64,000 nt of DNA from the NCBI GenBank assembly GCA_027492585.1, contig JAPUEK010000081.1, forward strand, positions 62,001-126,000. Direction: 5' to 3'. The translations under genes were made by a program, and so were the position numbers. This stretch comes from Paracoccaceae bacterium. GTDB lineage: Bacteria > Pseudomonadota > Alphaproteobacteria > Rhodobacterales > Rhodobacteraceae. Each line of letters begins with the position of its first letter. Position 1 is the first letter of the stretch. Below the pieces are notes generated by a model. The model searched no databases and was not told the origin of the DNA. It saw nothing but the letters and a program-made list of their open reading frames with translations. Below are positions 42,963 through 52,924 of this stretch, piece after piece.

Positions 42963-44318
42963 ATGAAAGACGAAAACTTCCTCAAGGCCAACAATGCCCG
43001 CAGCTTCTGGCATCCGATGACCTCCCCCGCGGACAGCCACAAATCGCCGCCCGCGATCATCACCGGGGGCGAGGGCGTCCGCATCCGCGACATCGACGGG
43101 CATGAGGTGGTAGATGCGGTCGGCGGGCTCTGGAACGTCAACCTCGGCTATTCCTGCCAGCCGATCAAGGACGCCATCGCCGCGCAGCTCGACCGGCTGC
43201 CCTATTATTCGACCTTCCGCGGCACCTCCAACGATGCGGTGATCGAACTGGCAGAGGAGTTGCGCGCCTTCTTCGCGCCGGACGGGCTGACGCGGGCCTT
43301 CTTCACCTCGGGCGGCAGCGACAGCGTGGAGACGGCGCTGCGGCTCGCCCGGCAATACCACAAGATCCGGGGAGAGGCGGGGCGGGTGAAGTTCCTCAGC
43401 CTCAAGAAGGGCTATCACGGCACCCATTTCGGCGGGGCCTCGGTGAACGGCAATGCGAATTTCCGCACGATGTATGAGCCGCTCCTGCCCGGCTGCCACC
43501 ATGTTTCGGCACCCTATACCTATCGCAACCCCTTCAACGAAAGCGATCCGGCGCGGCTGGCGCAGCTCTGCCTTGCGGCGCTTGAGGACGAGATCGCCTT
43601 TCAGGGCGCCGGCACCATCGCCGCCTTCATCATGGAGCCGATCCTCGGGGCGGGCGGGGTCATTCCGCCGCATCCCTCCTTCATGCCCGGCGTGGCGGCG
43701 ATCTGCCGCAAGAATGGCATCCTGCTGATCGCCGACGAGGTGATCACCGCCTTCGGACGCACCGGCGCCTGGACCGGCAGCCGGCTCTGGGGCGTGCAGC
43801 CCGATTTCGCCTGCACGGCCAAGGCGATCACCAATGCCTATTTCCCCTTCGGCGCGCTGATGATCGGCGAAGCCGTGGCGGAGGTCTTCGAGAAGGACGA
43901 GACCGGCAAGGCCGCCATCGGCCATGGCTACACCTATTCCGGCCATCCGGTCGGGGCAGCGGCGGCCCTTGCCTGCCTTGCCGAGACCAGGCGCCTGAAG
44001 GTGAACGAAAACGCCGCGGCCCGGGGAACGGAGCTGCATCAGGGCCTGCTGGCGCTTCAGACCAGGCACGCGGTGATCGGCGATGTGCGCGGCGGCCATG
44101 GGCTGATGTGTGCGCTTGAACTGGTTGCCGACCGGGCCTCGAAGAAGCCCGCCGACAAGGCGGTGCCGGGCAAGGTGCAGGCGGTCGCCTATCAGGCCGG
44201 CGCCATGGTCCGCGTCTCCGGCCCGAACATCATCCTGTCGCCGCCGCTGGTGCTGAGTTCCGCGGATGTGGGGGTGATCCTGTCGGCACTTGACGCCGGG
44301 CTGTCGGAGGTCGGCTGA
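42963..44318 (+). CDS. class III aminotransferase (omega-amino acid/diamine:pyruvate type)
   Basis: PLP enzyme of 451 residues. The PLP lysine lies in CTAKAITNAYFPFGAL, with IADEVITAFGRTG carrying the cofactor-binding Asp and KGYHGTHFGGASVNGN the family's Gly-rich turn. It opens FLKANNARSFWHPMTSP as in omega-amine:pyruvate transaminases. It would convert a terminal amine taken up by the APC permease to an aldehyde for the aldehyde dehydrogenase at 38900. It is co-directional with the IclR gene. Confidence 0.87.
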   Translation: MKDENFLKANNARSFWHPMTSPADSHKSPPAIITGGEGVRIRDIDGHEVVDAVGGLWNVNLGYSCQPIKDAIAAQLDRLPYYSTFRGTSNDAVIELAEELRAFFAPDGLTRAFFTSGGSDSVETALRLARQYHKIRGEAGRVKFLSLKKGYHGTHFGGASVNGNANFRTMYEPLLPGCHHVSAPYTYRNPFNESDPARLAQLCLAALEDEIAFQGAGTIAAFIMEPILGAGGVIPPHPSFMPGVAAICRKNGILLIADEVITAFGRTGAWTGSRLWGVQPDFACTAKAITNAYFPFGALMIGEAVAEVFEKDETGKAAIGHGYTYSGHPVGAAAALACLAETRRLKVNENAAARGTELHQGLLALQTRHAVIGDVRGGHGLMCALELVADRASKKPADKAVPGKVQAVAYQAGAMVRVSGPNIILSPPLVLSSADVGVILSALDAGLSEVG

Positions 44319-44629
44319 ACGGGCCGCGGCAGGAGAGGGAGACCGACGCCCCCCGGCAAAGCCCCCTCCGGCAAAGGCCGTCGCGCCTGCCACGCGACGA
44401 ACATGCCCCCTCCGCCGGCGGTCCCGAAGGCCGCCGGCCAGCCCCCGGAGGACGGAGGCTTCGCCCCACCGGAGCGGGGGCCGGGCCTCCGGGTCATTGC
44501 GGGGCAGGCGGTTCGCCGGACCGTTCCCGCGCGGGCAGAAGGAAGCCCCGCCCGGAAAAGAGGCCGCCGCGGAAGCAGGGCGAACGCGGCGGCGGAATGG
44601 ACCACGGGGCCAGCCGGCGGCCCCGCCCC
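44319..44629. other. 311-base GC-rich gap between convergent genes
   Basis: No credible gene. It holds a strong hairpin, GCCGGCGG (44414-44421) with CCGCCGGC (44431-44438), and other short GC-rich inverted repeats, plus a repeated CCGGCAAAG near 44347 and 44370. It probably terminates both the aminotransferase (+) and RTX (-) transcripts. Confidence 0.6.
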
Positions 44630-47600
44630 CTACCCCGCCTTCGCCAGACGCCCCGCGCCCGACAGGAGCAGCCGCGCCTCATGGGCCTTCAGGGTCAGCC
44701 GGGCGGAGTCGTAGCTCTGGTCGGTCAGCGGCTCCGGCCGCTCGGGGAAGATCGCAAAAAGCTCGGCCTGCTGCGCCTCGTCCAGCCCGCCGACCGCCCG
44801 TTCCCCCGGCTGGAAGCTTTCGCTCCAGGCACCGTCGGCAAGGATGATCTCATGCCGGTCGAACATCAGATGCAGATAGGTGACGGAAGGCAGCAGCGCC
44901 GGCAGCACATCGGGCAGGTCGAGAAGATGCAGCGCCCGCACCAGAACCTCATCCTCGCCGAAATACAGCTCCGCCTCCGGCCCCTGCATCAGCATCCGGT
45001 GCTGGCGCGAGACGAACATGTCGCGCTCCGGCAACATCGGGCCGAGCGCGCCCTGCCGGATCAGCACCGGCTGCAACTCCGGCGCATCGCGCAACTCCTG
45101 GCCTTCCAGATCCTTGCGTCCGATCCAGCGGATCGGCTGGAAGCCATTGTCGCGGGTCAGAACCAGATCGCCCTTCTCCAGCCCCTCGATGGGGCGCGGG
45201 CCGCGGGCGGTCTCGATCAGCGTTCCGGGGGTGAAGCAGGTGACGACCGTCTCGATATTGGTGAAATAGAGCGTTCCGGTCACGTTGCCGAAGCCGTCGA
45301 GATATTCGACCCGGCCGTTTTCGGGGTTCAGCGGGTCGCGGATGATCCGGAAGGGCCCGACCGTGCCATTGAGATCGAGGATGTCATTGTCGTCGTCGTC
45401 CTCGCTGCCATCAATCGTATCCCCGGCATGACCGAAGATATGGTCGGAACCGAACCCGCCCGACAGGAAGTTGTTGCCCGCGCCGCCGTAAAGCGTATCC
45501 GCACCGTCGCCGCCGTAGAGGAAATCGTTCCCGTCCCCGCCGCTCAGAACGTCGTTGCCGGTTCCGCCATAAAGGCTGTCGTTGCCGGCGCCCCCGTCAA
45601 GACTGTCGTTGCCCGTGCCGCCATCGAGACTGTCGTTCCCGGTGCCACCGGAAAGCGTGTCATTGCCGCTCCCGCCCAGCAGGGTATCGTTGTCCGCTCC
45701 GCCATCGAGGCTGTCGCTGCCGTCGCCGCCGTCGAGTCTGTCATTGCCGGTGCCGCCGGTCAGCGTGTCGTTGCCGGCCCCGCCCAGCAAGGTGTCGTTG
45801 TCCGCCCCGCCATCGAGGCTGTCATTGCCGTCGCCACCATCGAGGCTATCATTGCCCGCCCCGCCGGTCAGCGTGTCGTTGCCGGTGCCTCCGGACAGGC
45901 TGTCGTTGCCATCCCCGCCGTCGAGGCTGTCGTTGCCGAGGCCGCCGATCAGCGTGTCGTTGCCAAGCCCGCCGAGAAGCGTATCGGCGCCATCCCCGCC
46001 ATCGAGGCTGTCATCGCCATTGCCGCCGCCAAGCACATCATTGCCGAGACCGCCGAAGAGACTGTCATTCCCCTCGCCCCCGTCGAGCACATCATTGCCG
46101 GCCCCGCCAAAAAGGCTGTCTGCCCCGTTGCCGCCGATCAGGCTGTCGTTGCCGTCACCGCCATCCAGGCTGTCATTCGCCTCGCCGCCATCGAGCGTGT
46201 CATCGCCGAGGCCGCCGATCAGCGTGTCGTTGCCGTTGCCGCCTGACAGGCTGTCGTTGCCCGTGCCACCGTCGAGGCTGTCATTGCCCTCGCCACCGAA
46301 GAGGGCGTCATTGCCATCCCCGCCGGACAGAACGTCATTGCCGTTGCCACCGTAAAGGATGTCATTCCCGGCGCCGCCATCAAGGATATCAATGCCTTCG
46401 CCACCGTCGAGCGTGTCGCTCCCGGCACCCCCGAACAGCGTGTCATTGCCGTTGCCGCCGATCAGGCTGTCGTTGCCGTCACCGCCATCAATGCTGTCAT
46501 TCGCCTCGCCGCCATCGAGCGTGTCATCGCCGAGGCCGCCAATCAGCGTGTCGTTGCCGTTGCCGCCGGCCAGCGTGTCGTTGCCGTCTCCGCCGTCGAG
46601 ACTGTCATTTCCCTCGCCACCGAAGAGCGTATCGTTGCCCGCGCCGCCGAACACCCAGTCGTCGCCATTGCCGGCATCGAGACTGTCATCCCCGGCACCG
46701 CCGAGAAGGGAATCCGCACCCTCGCCGCCGAACAGCCGGTCATTGCCGTCACCGCCGTCAACCGTGTCATTGCCGTTGCCGCCATCGAGGGAATCGTCGC
46801 CGATGCCGCCGGACAGGTTGTCATTGCCCTCGCCGCCGATCAGCGTGTCATTGCCCTCACCGCCCGAGAGGGTGTCATTGCCCGCCCCGCCATAGAGCGT
46901 ATCGGCGCCATCGCCCCCGGCGAGGCTGTCGTTGCCGTCGCCGCCGTCGATCAGGTCGTTGCCGAGACCGCCGTCGATGGTGTCGCTGCCAAGCCCGCCA
47001 TAGAGCGTATCCTGCCCGGCCCCGCCGTAAAGCGCGTCATTGCCATCCCCGCCGTCGAGGCTGTCATTGCCGTCGCCGCCGTCGAGCACGTCATTGCCGA
47101 GCCCGCCATACACCGTATCATTGCCGACACCGCCGCTCAGGCTGTCATTGCCATCCGCGCCGTCGAGGATGTCGTTGCCCTCGCCGCCGTCGAGCGCATC
47201 GCTGCCCGCGCCGCCATAGAGCGTGTCCTGACCCGCCCCGCCGAAAAGGCTGTCGTTGCCGTCTGCGCCGTCCAGAACGTCATTGCCGTCGCCACCGTCG
47301 AGCGCATCATTGCCAAGCCCGCCGTAGAGCGAATCCTGCCCCGCCCCGCCGAAAAGGCTGTCATTGCCCTCGCCGCCGTCGATGCTGTCATTGCCCTCGC
47401 CCCCGGCAATCGTGTCATTGCCGGTGCCGCCATAGACGGTATCGTTGCCGGTCCCGGCATCGACCAGATCGTCTCCGGCCCCCGCGAGGATGGAATCCGC
47501 GCCGTCTCCGCCGCTTACACTGTCATTGCCATCGCCCGCGTCGATGGTGTCATTGCCTTCGTCGCCGCTGAGCAGGTCATTGCCCGCCCCGCCGAAGATG

Positions 47601-49771
47601 CTGTCATTGCCCTCGCCGCCCTCGGCAACATCGTCGCCCTCGCCGGCAATGAGGGTGTCATTGCCCTCGCCGCCATAGACGGAATCGTTGGCGCCCCCGG
47701 CGTCGATGTAATCCGACCCGCCTGCGCCGTAGAAGACGTTGGTATAGATGTCGCCGCTCAGCCCCGCGAAGTCGAAGCCGATCAGCGTGTCGTTATAGGC
47801 AGAGCCGATGACCCCATCGACGCCCGACAGCACGTCCCCGGTCGCATGGCCGCCCGAAGCCGTCCCGGTGGCGAGGTTGATGGAAACCGCCGCATTGGAG
47901 GCGGAGTAATCAACCATGTCGAGCCCGGCACCGCCGTAGAGCGTATCCGCCCCGGCACCGCCCGCCAGCGTGTCGTCGCCGTCACCGGCGCTGAGATAGT
48001 CGTTGCCGGCGCCGCCCCAGAGATAATTGTTGCCGGCATCGCCGGTCAGCGTATCGGCATAGGCCGAACCGATCAGGTTCTCGATCCCGGTGAGCGTATC
48101 GCCCGCCGCATCGCCGCCCGATCCGGTGCCGCCGAGTGTGGCGTTCACCGCTGCCGCCGAGGCGGAATAATCCACCGTATCGGTGCCGGCCCCCCCATCA
48201 AGGGAATCCGCCCCCGTGCCGCCGATCAGCGTGTCATTGCCGTCACCGCCATAAAGGCTGTCATTGCCCGCCCCGCCGGACAGAAGATCATTGCCCACCG
48301 CGCCATAAAGCGCATTGGCCCCGGTATCCCCGGTCAGCGTATCGGCATAGGCGGAGCCGATCAGCGTCTCGATGCCGGAAAGCAGGTCCCCCGCGGCATC
48401 GCCGCCCGATCCGGTTCCTGTCGTGAGGTTGACGGCAACCGCCGCGCCCGAAACGGAATAATCGGCGGTGTCACTGCCCGCCCCGCCATAAAGGCTGTCC
48501 GCCCCGCCGCCGCCGGTCAGCAGGTCGTTCCCCGACCCGCCAAAGAGCGAATTGTCCCCCGCATCCCCGGTCAGCGTGTCGCTATACGAAGAGCCGGTCA
48601 CATGCCCGATGCCGGAAAGCGTATCCCCCGCCGCATCGCCGCCGGCGTTGACGCCGTTCGACAGATTGACCGAAACCGCCGCCGCCGAAGCGGTGTAATC
48701 GGCCATGTTCTCGCCCGCACCGCCGTCGAGAAGGTCCGCTCCTGCCCCCCCTTGCAGGGTATCATTGCCGTCGCCGCCGTAAAGGCTGTCATTGCCCGCG
48801 GCCCCGCTCAGGCTGTCATTGCCGAGCCCGCCGAACAGCTGGTTCGCCCCGCTGTCTCCGGTCAGCGTATCGGCATAGGCCGAACCGATCAGGTTCTCGA
48901 TCCCGGTGAGCGTATCGCCCGCCGCATCGCCGCCCGATCCGGTGCCGCCGAGTGTGGCGTTCACCGCTGCCGCCGAGGCGGAATAATCCACCGTATCGGT
49001 GCCGGCCCCCCCATCAAGGGAATCCGCCCCCGTGCCGCCGATCAGCGTGTCATTGCCGTCACCGCCATAAAGGCTGTCATTGCCCGCCCCGCCGGACAGA
49101 AGATCATTGCCCACCGCGCCATAAAGCGCATTGGCCCCGGTATCCCCGGTCAGCGTATCGGCATAGGCGGAGCCGATCAGCGTCTCGATGCCGGAAAGCA
49201 GGTCCCCCGCGGCATCGCCGCCCGATCCCGTTCCGGTCGTGAGGTTGACGGCAATCGCCGCGCCCGAGGCCGAATAATCGGCGGTGTCATTGCCCGCCCC
49301 GCCATAAAGGCTGTCCGCCCCCGCGCCACCCACCAGAATGTCATTGCCCGACCCGCCAAAGAGCGAGTTGTCCCCCGCGTCCCCGGTCAGAGTGTCGTTG
49401 TACGAAGAGCCCAGAACATGCTCGATCCCGTACAGCGCATCGCCCGCCGCATCGCCGCCGGATTCCACGCCGGTGGCGAGGTTGATCAGCACCCCGGCGG
49501 TCGAGGCGGAATAATCCACCAGATCCTCGCCGTCACCGCCATAGATCACATCGCCGCCGGTCCCGCCCGACAGGGTATCGTCACCCGCCCCGCCGTAGAG
49601 CGTGTCTACCCCGCTGCCGCCATAGAGCTTGTCGTCCCCGTCGCCGCCTTCGAGACGGTCGTTGCCGGACCCGCCGTAGAGCGAGTCATTGCCGCCATAG
49701 CCGAGCACGGTATCGGCCAGAATGGAGCCAACAAGGGAATCGTTGCCGCTCGAGCCGCCATAGGTTGCCAC
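44630..49771 (-). CDS. RTX calcium-binding protein with C-terminal Hint domain
   Basis: A 1713-residue, highly acidic, very likely secreted protein. Most of it is RTX nonapeptides of the GGxGNDxLx type (roughly a hundred), which bind calcium and fold into beta-rolls outside the cell. Between about residues 75 and 690 they are interrupted by seven modules of the form [39 protein letters not shown] Hint domain (PF13403-like) starts at Cys1512 ([20 protein letters not shown]) and contains SRQHRML. There is no N-terminal signal, as expected for type I secretion, but no ABC/HlyD/TolC genes lie nearby. GTG at 49771 is the start, preceded by AGGA. GC-skewed repeats make the opposite strand look open; that is an artefact. 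Confidence 0.9.
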   Translation of the reverse strand: MATYGGSSGNDSLVGSILADTVLGYGGNDSLYGGSGNDRLEGGDGDDKLYGGSGVDTLYGGAGDDTLSGGTGGDVIYGGDGEDLVDYSASTAGVLINLATGVESGGDAAGDALYGIEHVLGSSYNDTLTGDAGDNSLFGGSGNDILVGGAGADSLYGGAGNDTADYSASGAAIAVNLTTGTGSGGDAAGDLLSGIETLIGSAYADTLTGDTGANALYGAVGNDLLSGGAGNDSLYGGDGNDTLIGGTGADSLDGGAGTDTVDYSASAAAVNATLGGTGSGGDAAGDTLTGIENLIGSAYADTLTGDSGANQLFGGLGNDSLSGAAGNDSLYGGDGNDTLQGGAGADLLDGGAGENMADYTASAAAVSVNLSNGVNAGGDAAGDTLSGIGHVTGSSYSDTLTGDAGDNSLFGGSGNDLLTGGGGADSLYGGAGSDTADYSVSGAAVAVNLTTGTGSGGDAAGDLLSGIETLIGSAYADTLTGDTGANALYGAVGNDLLSGGAGNDSLYGGDGNDTLIGGTGADSLDGGAGTDTVDYSASAAAVNATLGGTGSGGDAAGDTLTGIENLIGSAYADTLTGDAGNNYLWGGAGNDYLSAGDGDDTLAGGAGADTLYGGAGLDMVDYSASNAAVSINLATGTASGGHATGDVLSGVDGVIGSAYNDTLIGFDFAGLSGDIYTNVFYGAGGSDYIDAGGANDSVYGGEGNDTLIAGEGDDVAEGGEGNDSIFGGAGNDLLSGDEGNDTIDAGDGNDSVSGGDGADSILAGAGDDLVDAGTGNDTVYGGTGNDTIAGGEGNDSIDGGEGNDSLFGGAGQDSLYGGLGNDALDGGDGNDVLDGADGNDSLFGGAGQDTLYGGAGSDALDGGEGNDILDGADGNDSLSGGVGNDTVYGGLGNDVLDGGDGNDSLDGGDGNDALYGGAGQDTLYGGLGSDTIDGGLGNDLIDGGDGNDSLAGGDGADTLYGGAGNDTLSGGEGNDTLIGGEGNDNLSGGIGDDSLDGGNGNDTVDGGDGNDRLFGGEGADSLLGGAGDDSLDAGNGDDWVFGGAGNDTLFGGEGNDSLDGGDGNDTLAGGNGNDTLIGGLGDDTLDGGEANDSIDGGDGNDSLIGGNGNDTLFGGAGSDTLDGGEGIDILDGGAGNDILYGGNGNDVLSGGDGNDALFGGEGNDSLDGGTGNDSLSGGNGNDTLIGGLGDDTLDGGEANDSLDGGDGNDSLIGGNGADSLFGGAGNDVLDGGEGNDSLFGGLGNDVLGGGNGDDSLDGGDGADTLLGGLGNDTLIGGLGNDSLDGGDGNDSLSGGTGNDTLTGGAGNDSLDGGDGNDSLDGGADNDTLLGGAGNDTLTGGTGNDRLDGGDGSDSLDGGADNDTLLGGSGNDTLSGGTGNDSLDGGTGNDSLDGGAGNDSLYGGTGNDVLSGGDGNDFLYGGDGADTLYGGAGNNFLSGGFGSDHIFGHAGDTIDGSEDDDDNDILDLNGTVGPFRIIRDPLNPENGRVEYLDGFGNVTGTLYFTNIETVVTCFTPGTLIETARGPRPIEGLEKGDLVLTRDNGFQPIRWIGRKDLEGQELRDAPELQPVLIRQGALGPMLPERDMFVSRQHRMLMQGPEAELYFGEDEVLVRALHLLDLPDVLPALLPSVTYLHLMFDRHEIILADGAWSESFQPGERAVGGLDEAQQAELFAIFPERPEPLTDQSYDSARLTLKAHEARLLLSGAGRLAKAG
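48042..48412. repeat. 371-base exact direct repeat, copy 1 (inside RTX gene)
   Basis: The sequence is repeated exactly at 48858-49228, 816 bases away (272 codons, in frame). It covers two of the DYSAS modules and the nonapeptides between them. Flanks diverge by scattered substitutions. Exact identity at synonymous sites implies recent duplication or gene conversion. Confidence 0.85.
48858..49228. repeat. 371-base exact direct repeat, copy 2 (inside RTX gene)
   Basis: Second copy of the repeat at 48042-48412. The 816-base period equals three modules, so modules 1-3 and 4-6 (counting from the N-terminus) are paralogous triplets. Confidence 0.85.
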
Positions 49772-50020
49772 GGGATCGTCCTGCCTTTGCCAGCCCCGGA
49801 TCTTCCGCCCAGGGTCGGGCGCTGCCTCAATTGCTCGTTTTATTCCGGCAGGCCGCCCGAGCGGGCGGAGTTCCGGCTTTTGTGTCCTGATACACCACGA
49901 ATTAAGGCAAGTTTAAGGCGGATGCCGCGAAATTCGTCACAATTGTGGCAGGAGCGGCTTTTCCGCCGCATTGCGCCCCGATTGCCCGCCGCCCGCCCTC
50001 AGACCGCCCGCCGTCCGCCC
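49772..50020. other. gap between RTX start and urtE end
   Basis: Holds the presumed RTX promoter in a stretch of lower GC (49888-49945, with CAAGTTTAAGG and CACAATTGTGG), a CCGCCCGAGCGGGCGG hairpin near 49852, and a duplicated CCGCCCTCAGAC before the urtE stop. No gene seen. Confidence 0.5.
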
Positions 50021-50716
50021 TCAGACGGAGACCTGCGCGCGCAGCTCCTCCCGCGAGAGGCTGTCCTTGCGGCCCTCGGCGGCGACGGCACCCCGGCGCA
50101 GGACATAGAACTGGTCCGCCAGCCCATAGGCGAAGTCGAAATACTGCTCCACCAGCACGATGGCCATGTCGCCCCGGCTGCGGAGATAATCGATCACCCG
50201 GCCGATCTGCTGGATGATGTTGGGCTGGATGCCCTCGGTCGGCTCGTCCAGAAGCATGACCTTGGGGCGCATGATCATGGCGCGGGCGATGGCGAGCTGC
50301 TGTTGCTGGCCGCCCGACAGGTCGCCGCCGCGCCGCTGGGTCATGTCCCGCAGGACCGGGAAGAGATCGTAGATCTCCGCCGGGATGCGGTGCTGCCCGC
50401 GCGGCAGCACGGCGAAAGCGGTTTCGAGGTTTTCCCGCACGGTCAGGAGCGGGAAGATCATCCGCCCCTGCGGCACCACCGCCACGCCGCGCCGGGCCAT
50501 GTCCTGCGGGCGCAGCCGGCCAAGGCTTTCGCCATCCAGAACCACCTCGCCGCCCGAGCGCGGATGAGTGCCGGCCAGAGCCTTGAGAAAGCTGGTCTTG
50601 CCGACGCCATTGGTGCCGAGGATGCAGGTGACCTCCCCGGCTTTGGCCGCGAAATCAATGCCGTGCAGGATCTGCGATCCGCCGTAATGCAGGGTCAGGC
50701 CGCGGGTTTCGAGCAT
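50021..50716 (-). CDS. urtE: urea ABC transporter ATPase UrtE
   Basis: ATPase of the LivF type, 231 residues. Walker A GTNGVGKTS, signature LSGGQQQQLAIARA and Walker B VMLLDEPTEGIQP are intact. The GQQQQ and TEGIQPNIIQQIG stretches are typical of UrtE rather than LivF. It is the last gene of the urtABCDE cluster, 10 bases after urtD. Confidence 0.9.
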   Translation of the reverse strand: MLETRGLTLHYGGSQILHGIDFAAKAGEVTCILGTNGVGKTSFLKALAGTHPRSGGEVVLDGESLGRLRPQDMARRGVAVVPQGRMIFPLLTVRENLETAFAVLPRGQHRIPAEIYDLFPVLRDMTQRRGGDLSGGQQQQLAIARAMIMRPKVMLLDEPTEGIQPNIIQQIGRVIDYLRSRGDMAIVLVEQYFDFAYGLADQFYVLRRGAVAAEGRKDSLSREELRAQVSV

Positions 50717-50726
50717 GGTTGCCTCC

Positions 50727-51470
50727 TCATCCCCGCCCCAGATACACGTCGATCACATCGGGTTGCTTCGTCACATGATCAAGCGAGCCTTCGGCCAGCA
50801 CCGCGCCCTCGTGCAGGACCGTCACCCGGCAGTCGAGCCGGCGCACGAAGTCCATGTCATGCTCCACCACCACCACGGCGCGGGTCTTCGCCATCTCCAC
50901 GAGCATCCGCGTGGTCTGCTCCCGCTCTCCCAGCGTCATGCCCGCGGCGGGTTCATCGACGAGCAGAAGCCGCGGCTCCTGCGCCAGAAGCATGGCGATC
51001 TCCAGCCATTGCTTCTGGCCATGGCTCAGCTCCCCGGCCTTGCGGGGCAGATGATCGGCCAGACCGACCTCCGCCGCGAGCGCCTTCACCCGCGCCTCGT
51101 CGGCCGGTTTCGCCCGCCAGCCCAGCACCGCCCAGGGGCTGCGCGGCGCCTTGAGCGCCATGGTCAGGTTCTCGGTGACGCTCTGATCCTCGAAGACCGT
51201 CGGCCGCTGGAACTTGCGCCCCACCCCGGCGCGGGCGATCTGCGCCTCCGACATCGACAGGAGCGACACCGCCTTTTCGCCGAAGGTCACGGTGCCGTTG
51301 TCGGGCCGGGTCTTGCCGGTCACGATATCCATGAAGGTGGTCTTGCCGGCGCCGTTCGGCCCGATGATGGCGCGCAGCTCCGCCGGGCCGATGGTGAACG
51401 AGAGGTTGTTGATGGCGCGGAATCCGTCGAAGCTGACCGAGACGCCGGAGACCTCCAGAAGCGTGCTCAT
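50727..51470 (-). CDS. urtD: urea ABC transporter ATPase UrtD
   Basis: ATPase of the LivG type, 247 residues. Walker A GPNGAGKTTF, the UrtD-typical FMDIVTGKTRPDNGTVTFG, signature LSHGQKQWLEIAMLL (the KQWLEI form is characteristic) and Walker B LLLVDEPAAGM are present. Its start overlaps the urtC stop. Confidence 0.92.
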   Translation of the reverse strand: MSTLLEVSGVSVSFDGFRAINNLSFTIGPAELRAIIGPNGAGKTTFMDIVTGKTRPDNGTVTFGEKAVSLLSMSEAQIARAGVGRKFQRPTVFEDQSVTENLTMALKAPRSPWAVLGWRAKPADEARVKALAAEVGLADHLPRKAGELSHGQKQWLEIAMLLAQEPRLLLVDEPAAGMTLGEREQTTRMLVEMAKTRAVVVVEHDMDFVRRLDCRVTVLHEGAVLAEGSLDHVTKQPDVIDVYLGRG

Positions 51471-52699
51471 TCAAGCGCCTCCTTTTCCTGAAGCGCACCT
51501 TCGGCGGGGCCGAGGGGGGCGCCCTTGCGGTCCGGCGCGCGCAGCCCCTGGAAGCGGTCGAAGAGCCCGCCGATGCCTTTGGGAGCGAAGAGCGTGACGG
51601 CGACGAAGGCGAGGCCCAGGAGCACCTGCCACCAGTCCACCCAGTTGAGCGTGCCGAAGCCGAGCGGGATCGAGGGCGCACGGCCCCCGGTGAACCAGCT
51701 CGACAGGAGCGAGACGAAGGCCGCCCCGATCACCGCCCCGTAAAGCCGCCCGCGCCCGCCGATCGCCACCCAGACCGCAAGGTAGATGGAGGCGATCGGG
51801 GCGAGTTCCGCCGGGTTGATGATGCCGGCCTGCGGATAATAGAGCGCCCCAGCGATGGCCGCGATGACGGCGGTGAGGGTGAAGAGGAAAAGCTTATACC
51901 CTTCAACCGAATAGCCGAGGAACCTCACGCGCTGCTCATCATCGCGGATCGCCCGGATCACCGATCCGAACTTGCCGGAGACCAGCCAGGCGAGCGCGAG
52001 ATAGGCCAGCCCGAGCGCGAGGGCGGAGGCCCAGAAGAACCACAGCGACAGCCGATCCTGCCCGACATCGGCCAGCCCCGGAATGTTCTGAAGCCCCGAG
52101 AGCCCGTTGTTGCCGCGCAAGCCGCTGTCGTTCTGGAAAAGCCAGAGCGCCAGGGCCAGCGTCATCGCCTGCGTCAGGATCGAGAGATACACCCCCGTCA
52201 CCCGGCTGCGGAAGGCCAGCCAGCCGAAGGCGAGCGCCAGAACCCCCGGCACCGCGACCGTCAGCAGCAGTTGCAGCGGCAGGCTATAGGCGAAGCTCCA
52301 GATCGCCGGCAGGTCGGAGGCGCCGACCACCCCGAAGATCTGCCCGGCGATGCCCTGCCGGATCTCCTCCGGCGTCGCAGGCAGGCCCTGCCCGGCGAGC
52401 GAGAGGGTCACGATCTCCTCCGTCCGGGCATACATCAGCCACATGCCGATCATGTAGCCGCCAAGCGCGAAGAAGGCCATGTGGCCGAGCGAGAGGATAC
52501 CCGCATAGCCCCAGATCAGATCCATGGCGAGTGCCACGAGACAGAGGCAGAGCGTCTTGCCCAGCGTCTTGACGAAGGAGGTGGAGATGAGACCGAAACC
52601 CGTCCCCTCGGCCGTCAGCGTCACCGCGAGGGTGAAAAGCGCGAGGCAGAGCAGGAAGATCAGGACGGAGGGATGGCGGGCGAGGAAGCTGCGGGTCAT
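51467..52699 (-). CDS. urtC: urea ABC transporter permease UrtC
   Basis: LivM-type inner-membrane permease, 410 residues, about ten spans. It carries the UrtC stretches DLIWGYAGILSLGHMAFFALGGYMIGMW (short forms GYAGILSLGH and GGYMIGMW), FQNDSGLRGNNGLSG and RDDEQRVRFLGY. ATG at 52699 follows GGAGG 9 bases upstream; the longer frame into the repeat-rich gap is rejected. The 225-base gap before it, holding element F, is unusual inside an urt operon. Confidence 0.9.
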   Translation of the reverse strand: MTRSFLARHPSVLIFLLCLALFTLAVTLTAEGTGFGLISTSFVKTLGKTLCLCLVALAMDLIWGYAGILSLGHMAFFALGGYMIGMWLMYARTEEIVTLSLAGQGLPATPEEIRQGIAGQIFGVVGASDLPAIWSFAYSLPLQLLLTVAVPGVLALAFGWLAFRSRVTGVYLSILTQAMTLALALWLFQNDSGLRGNNGLSGLQNIPGLADVGQDRLSLWFFWASALALGLAYLALAWLVSGKFGSVIRAIRDDEQRVRFLGYSVEGYKLFLFTLTAVIAAIAGALYYPQAGIINPAELAPIASIYLAVWVAIGGRGRLYGAVIGAAFVSLLSSWFTGGRAPSIPLGFGTLNWVDWWQVLLGLAFVAVTLFAPKGIGGLFDRFQGLRAPDRKGAPLGPAEGALQEKEALE

Positions 52700-52739
52700 G
52701 GGCGCACGCCTCCTGCCCTGTGGTGCGAGGCCGGGACGG

Positions 52740-52790
52740 CGGGCGCCTCCCTCCCCCCTCGTGGGGAGGGGCTGGGGGTGGGGGGGCGGC
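52740..52790. repeat. REP-like GC palindrome in the urtB-urtC gap
   Basis: CCCCCCTCGTGGGGAGGGG followed by CTGGGGGTGGGGGGG resembles the short extragenic palindromes (CCCCTCCCCACGAGGGGGG type) scattered in many proteobacterial genomes. No coding capacity. Confidence 0.45.
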
Positions 52791-52818
52791 GGTACGACAA
52801 TTGCCCCCATGTCAGGCG

Positions 52819-52868
52819 CCGGGGGCTTTGCCCCCGGACCCCCAGGATATTTAGGCCAGTATGAAAGA
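52819..52868. repeat. interspersed ATATTT element, copy F (left half)
   Basis: CCGGGGGC-TTT-GCCCCCGG hairpin (52819-52838 region) followed by ACCCCCAGGATATTTAGGCCAGTATGAAAG. It matches the left half of copies D and E; no right arm was found. It lies between urtB and urtC, inside an operon rather than at its end. Confidence 0.6.
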
Positions 52869-52924
52869 CGGGGTGAGGAAGAGCGTTTGCCGCGGGCTGC
52901 GGAGGGGAAAGGATCTGCATGGCC

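Noticed and set aside
44319-44629. Small ORFs in the GC-rich gap
   Set aside because: All are Pro/Arg/Gly-rich with no ribosome-binding site and coincide with terminator-like inverted repeats.
45400-49700. Possible CRISPR array or satellite from dense short repeats
   Set aside because: The repeat unit is 27 bases with codon-level variation and no spacers; it encodes the GGxGNDxLx nonapeptides.
47846-51154. 1102-codon plus-strand frame with repeats
   Set aside because: Its repeats only mirror the RTX nonapeptide codons on the other strand and it runs on through urtE and urtD, which are certain genes.
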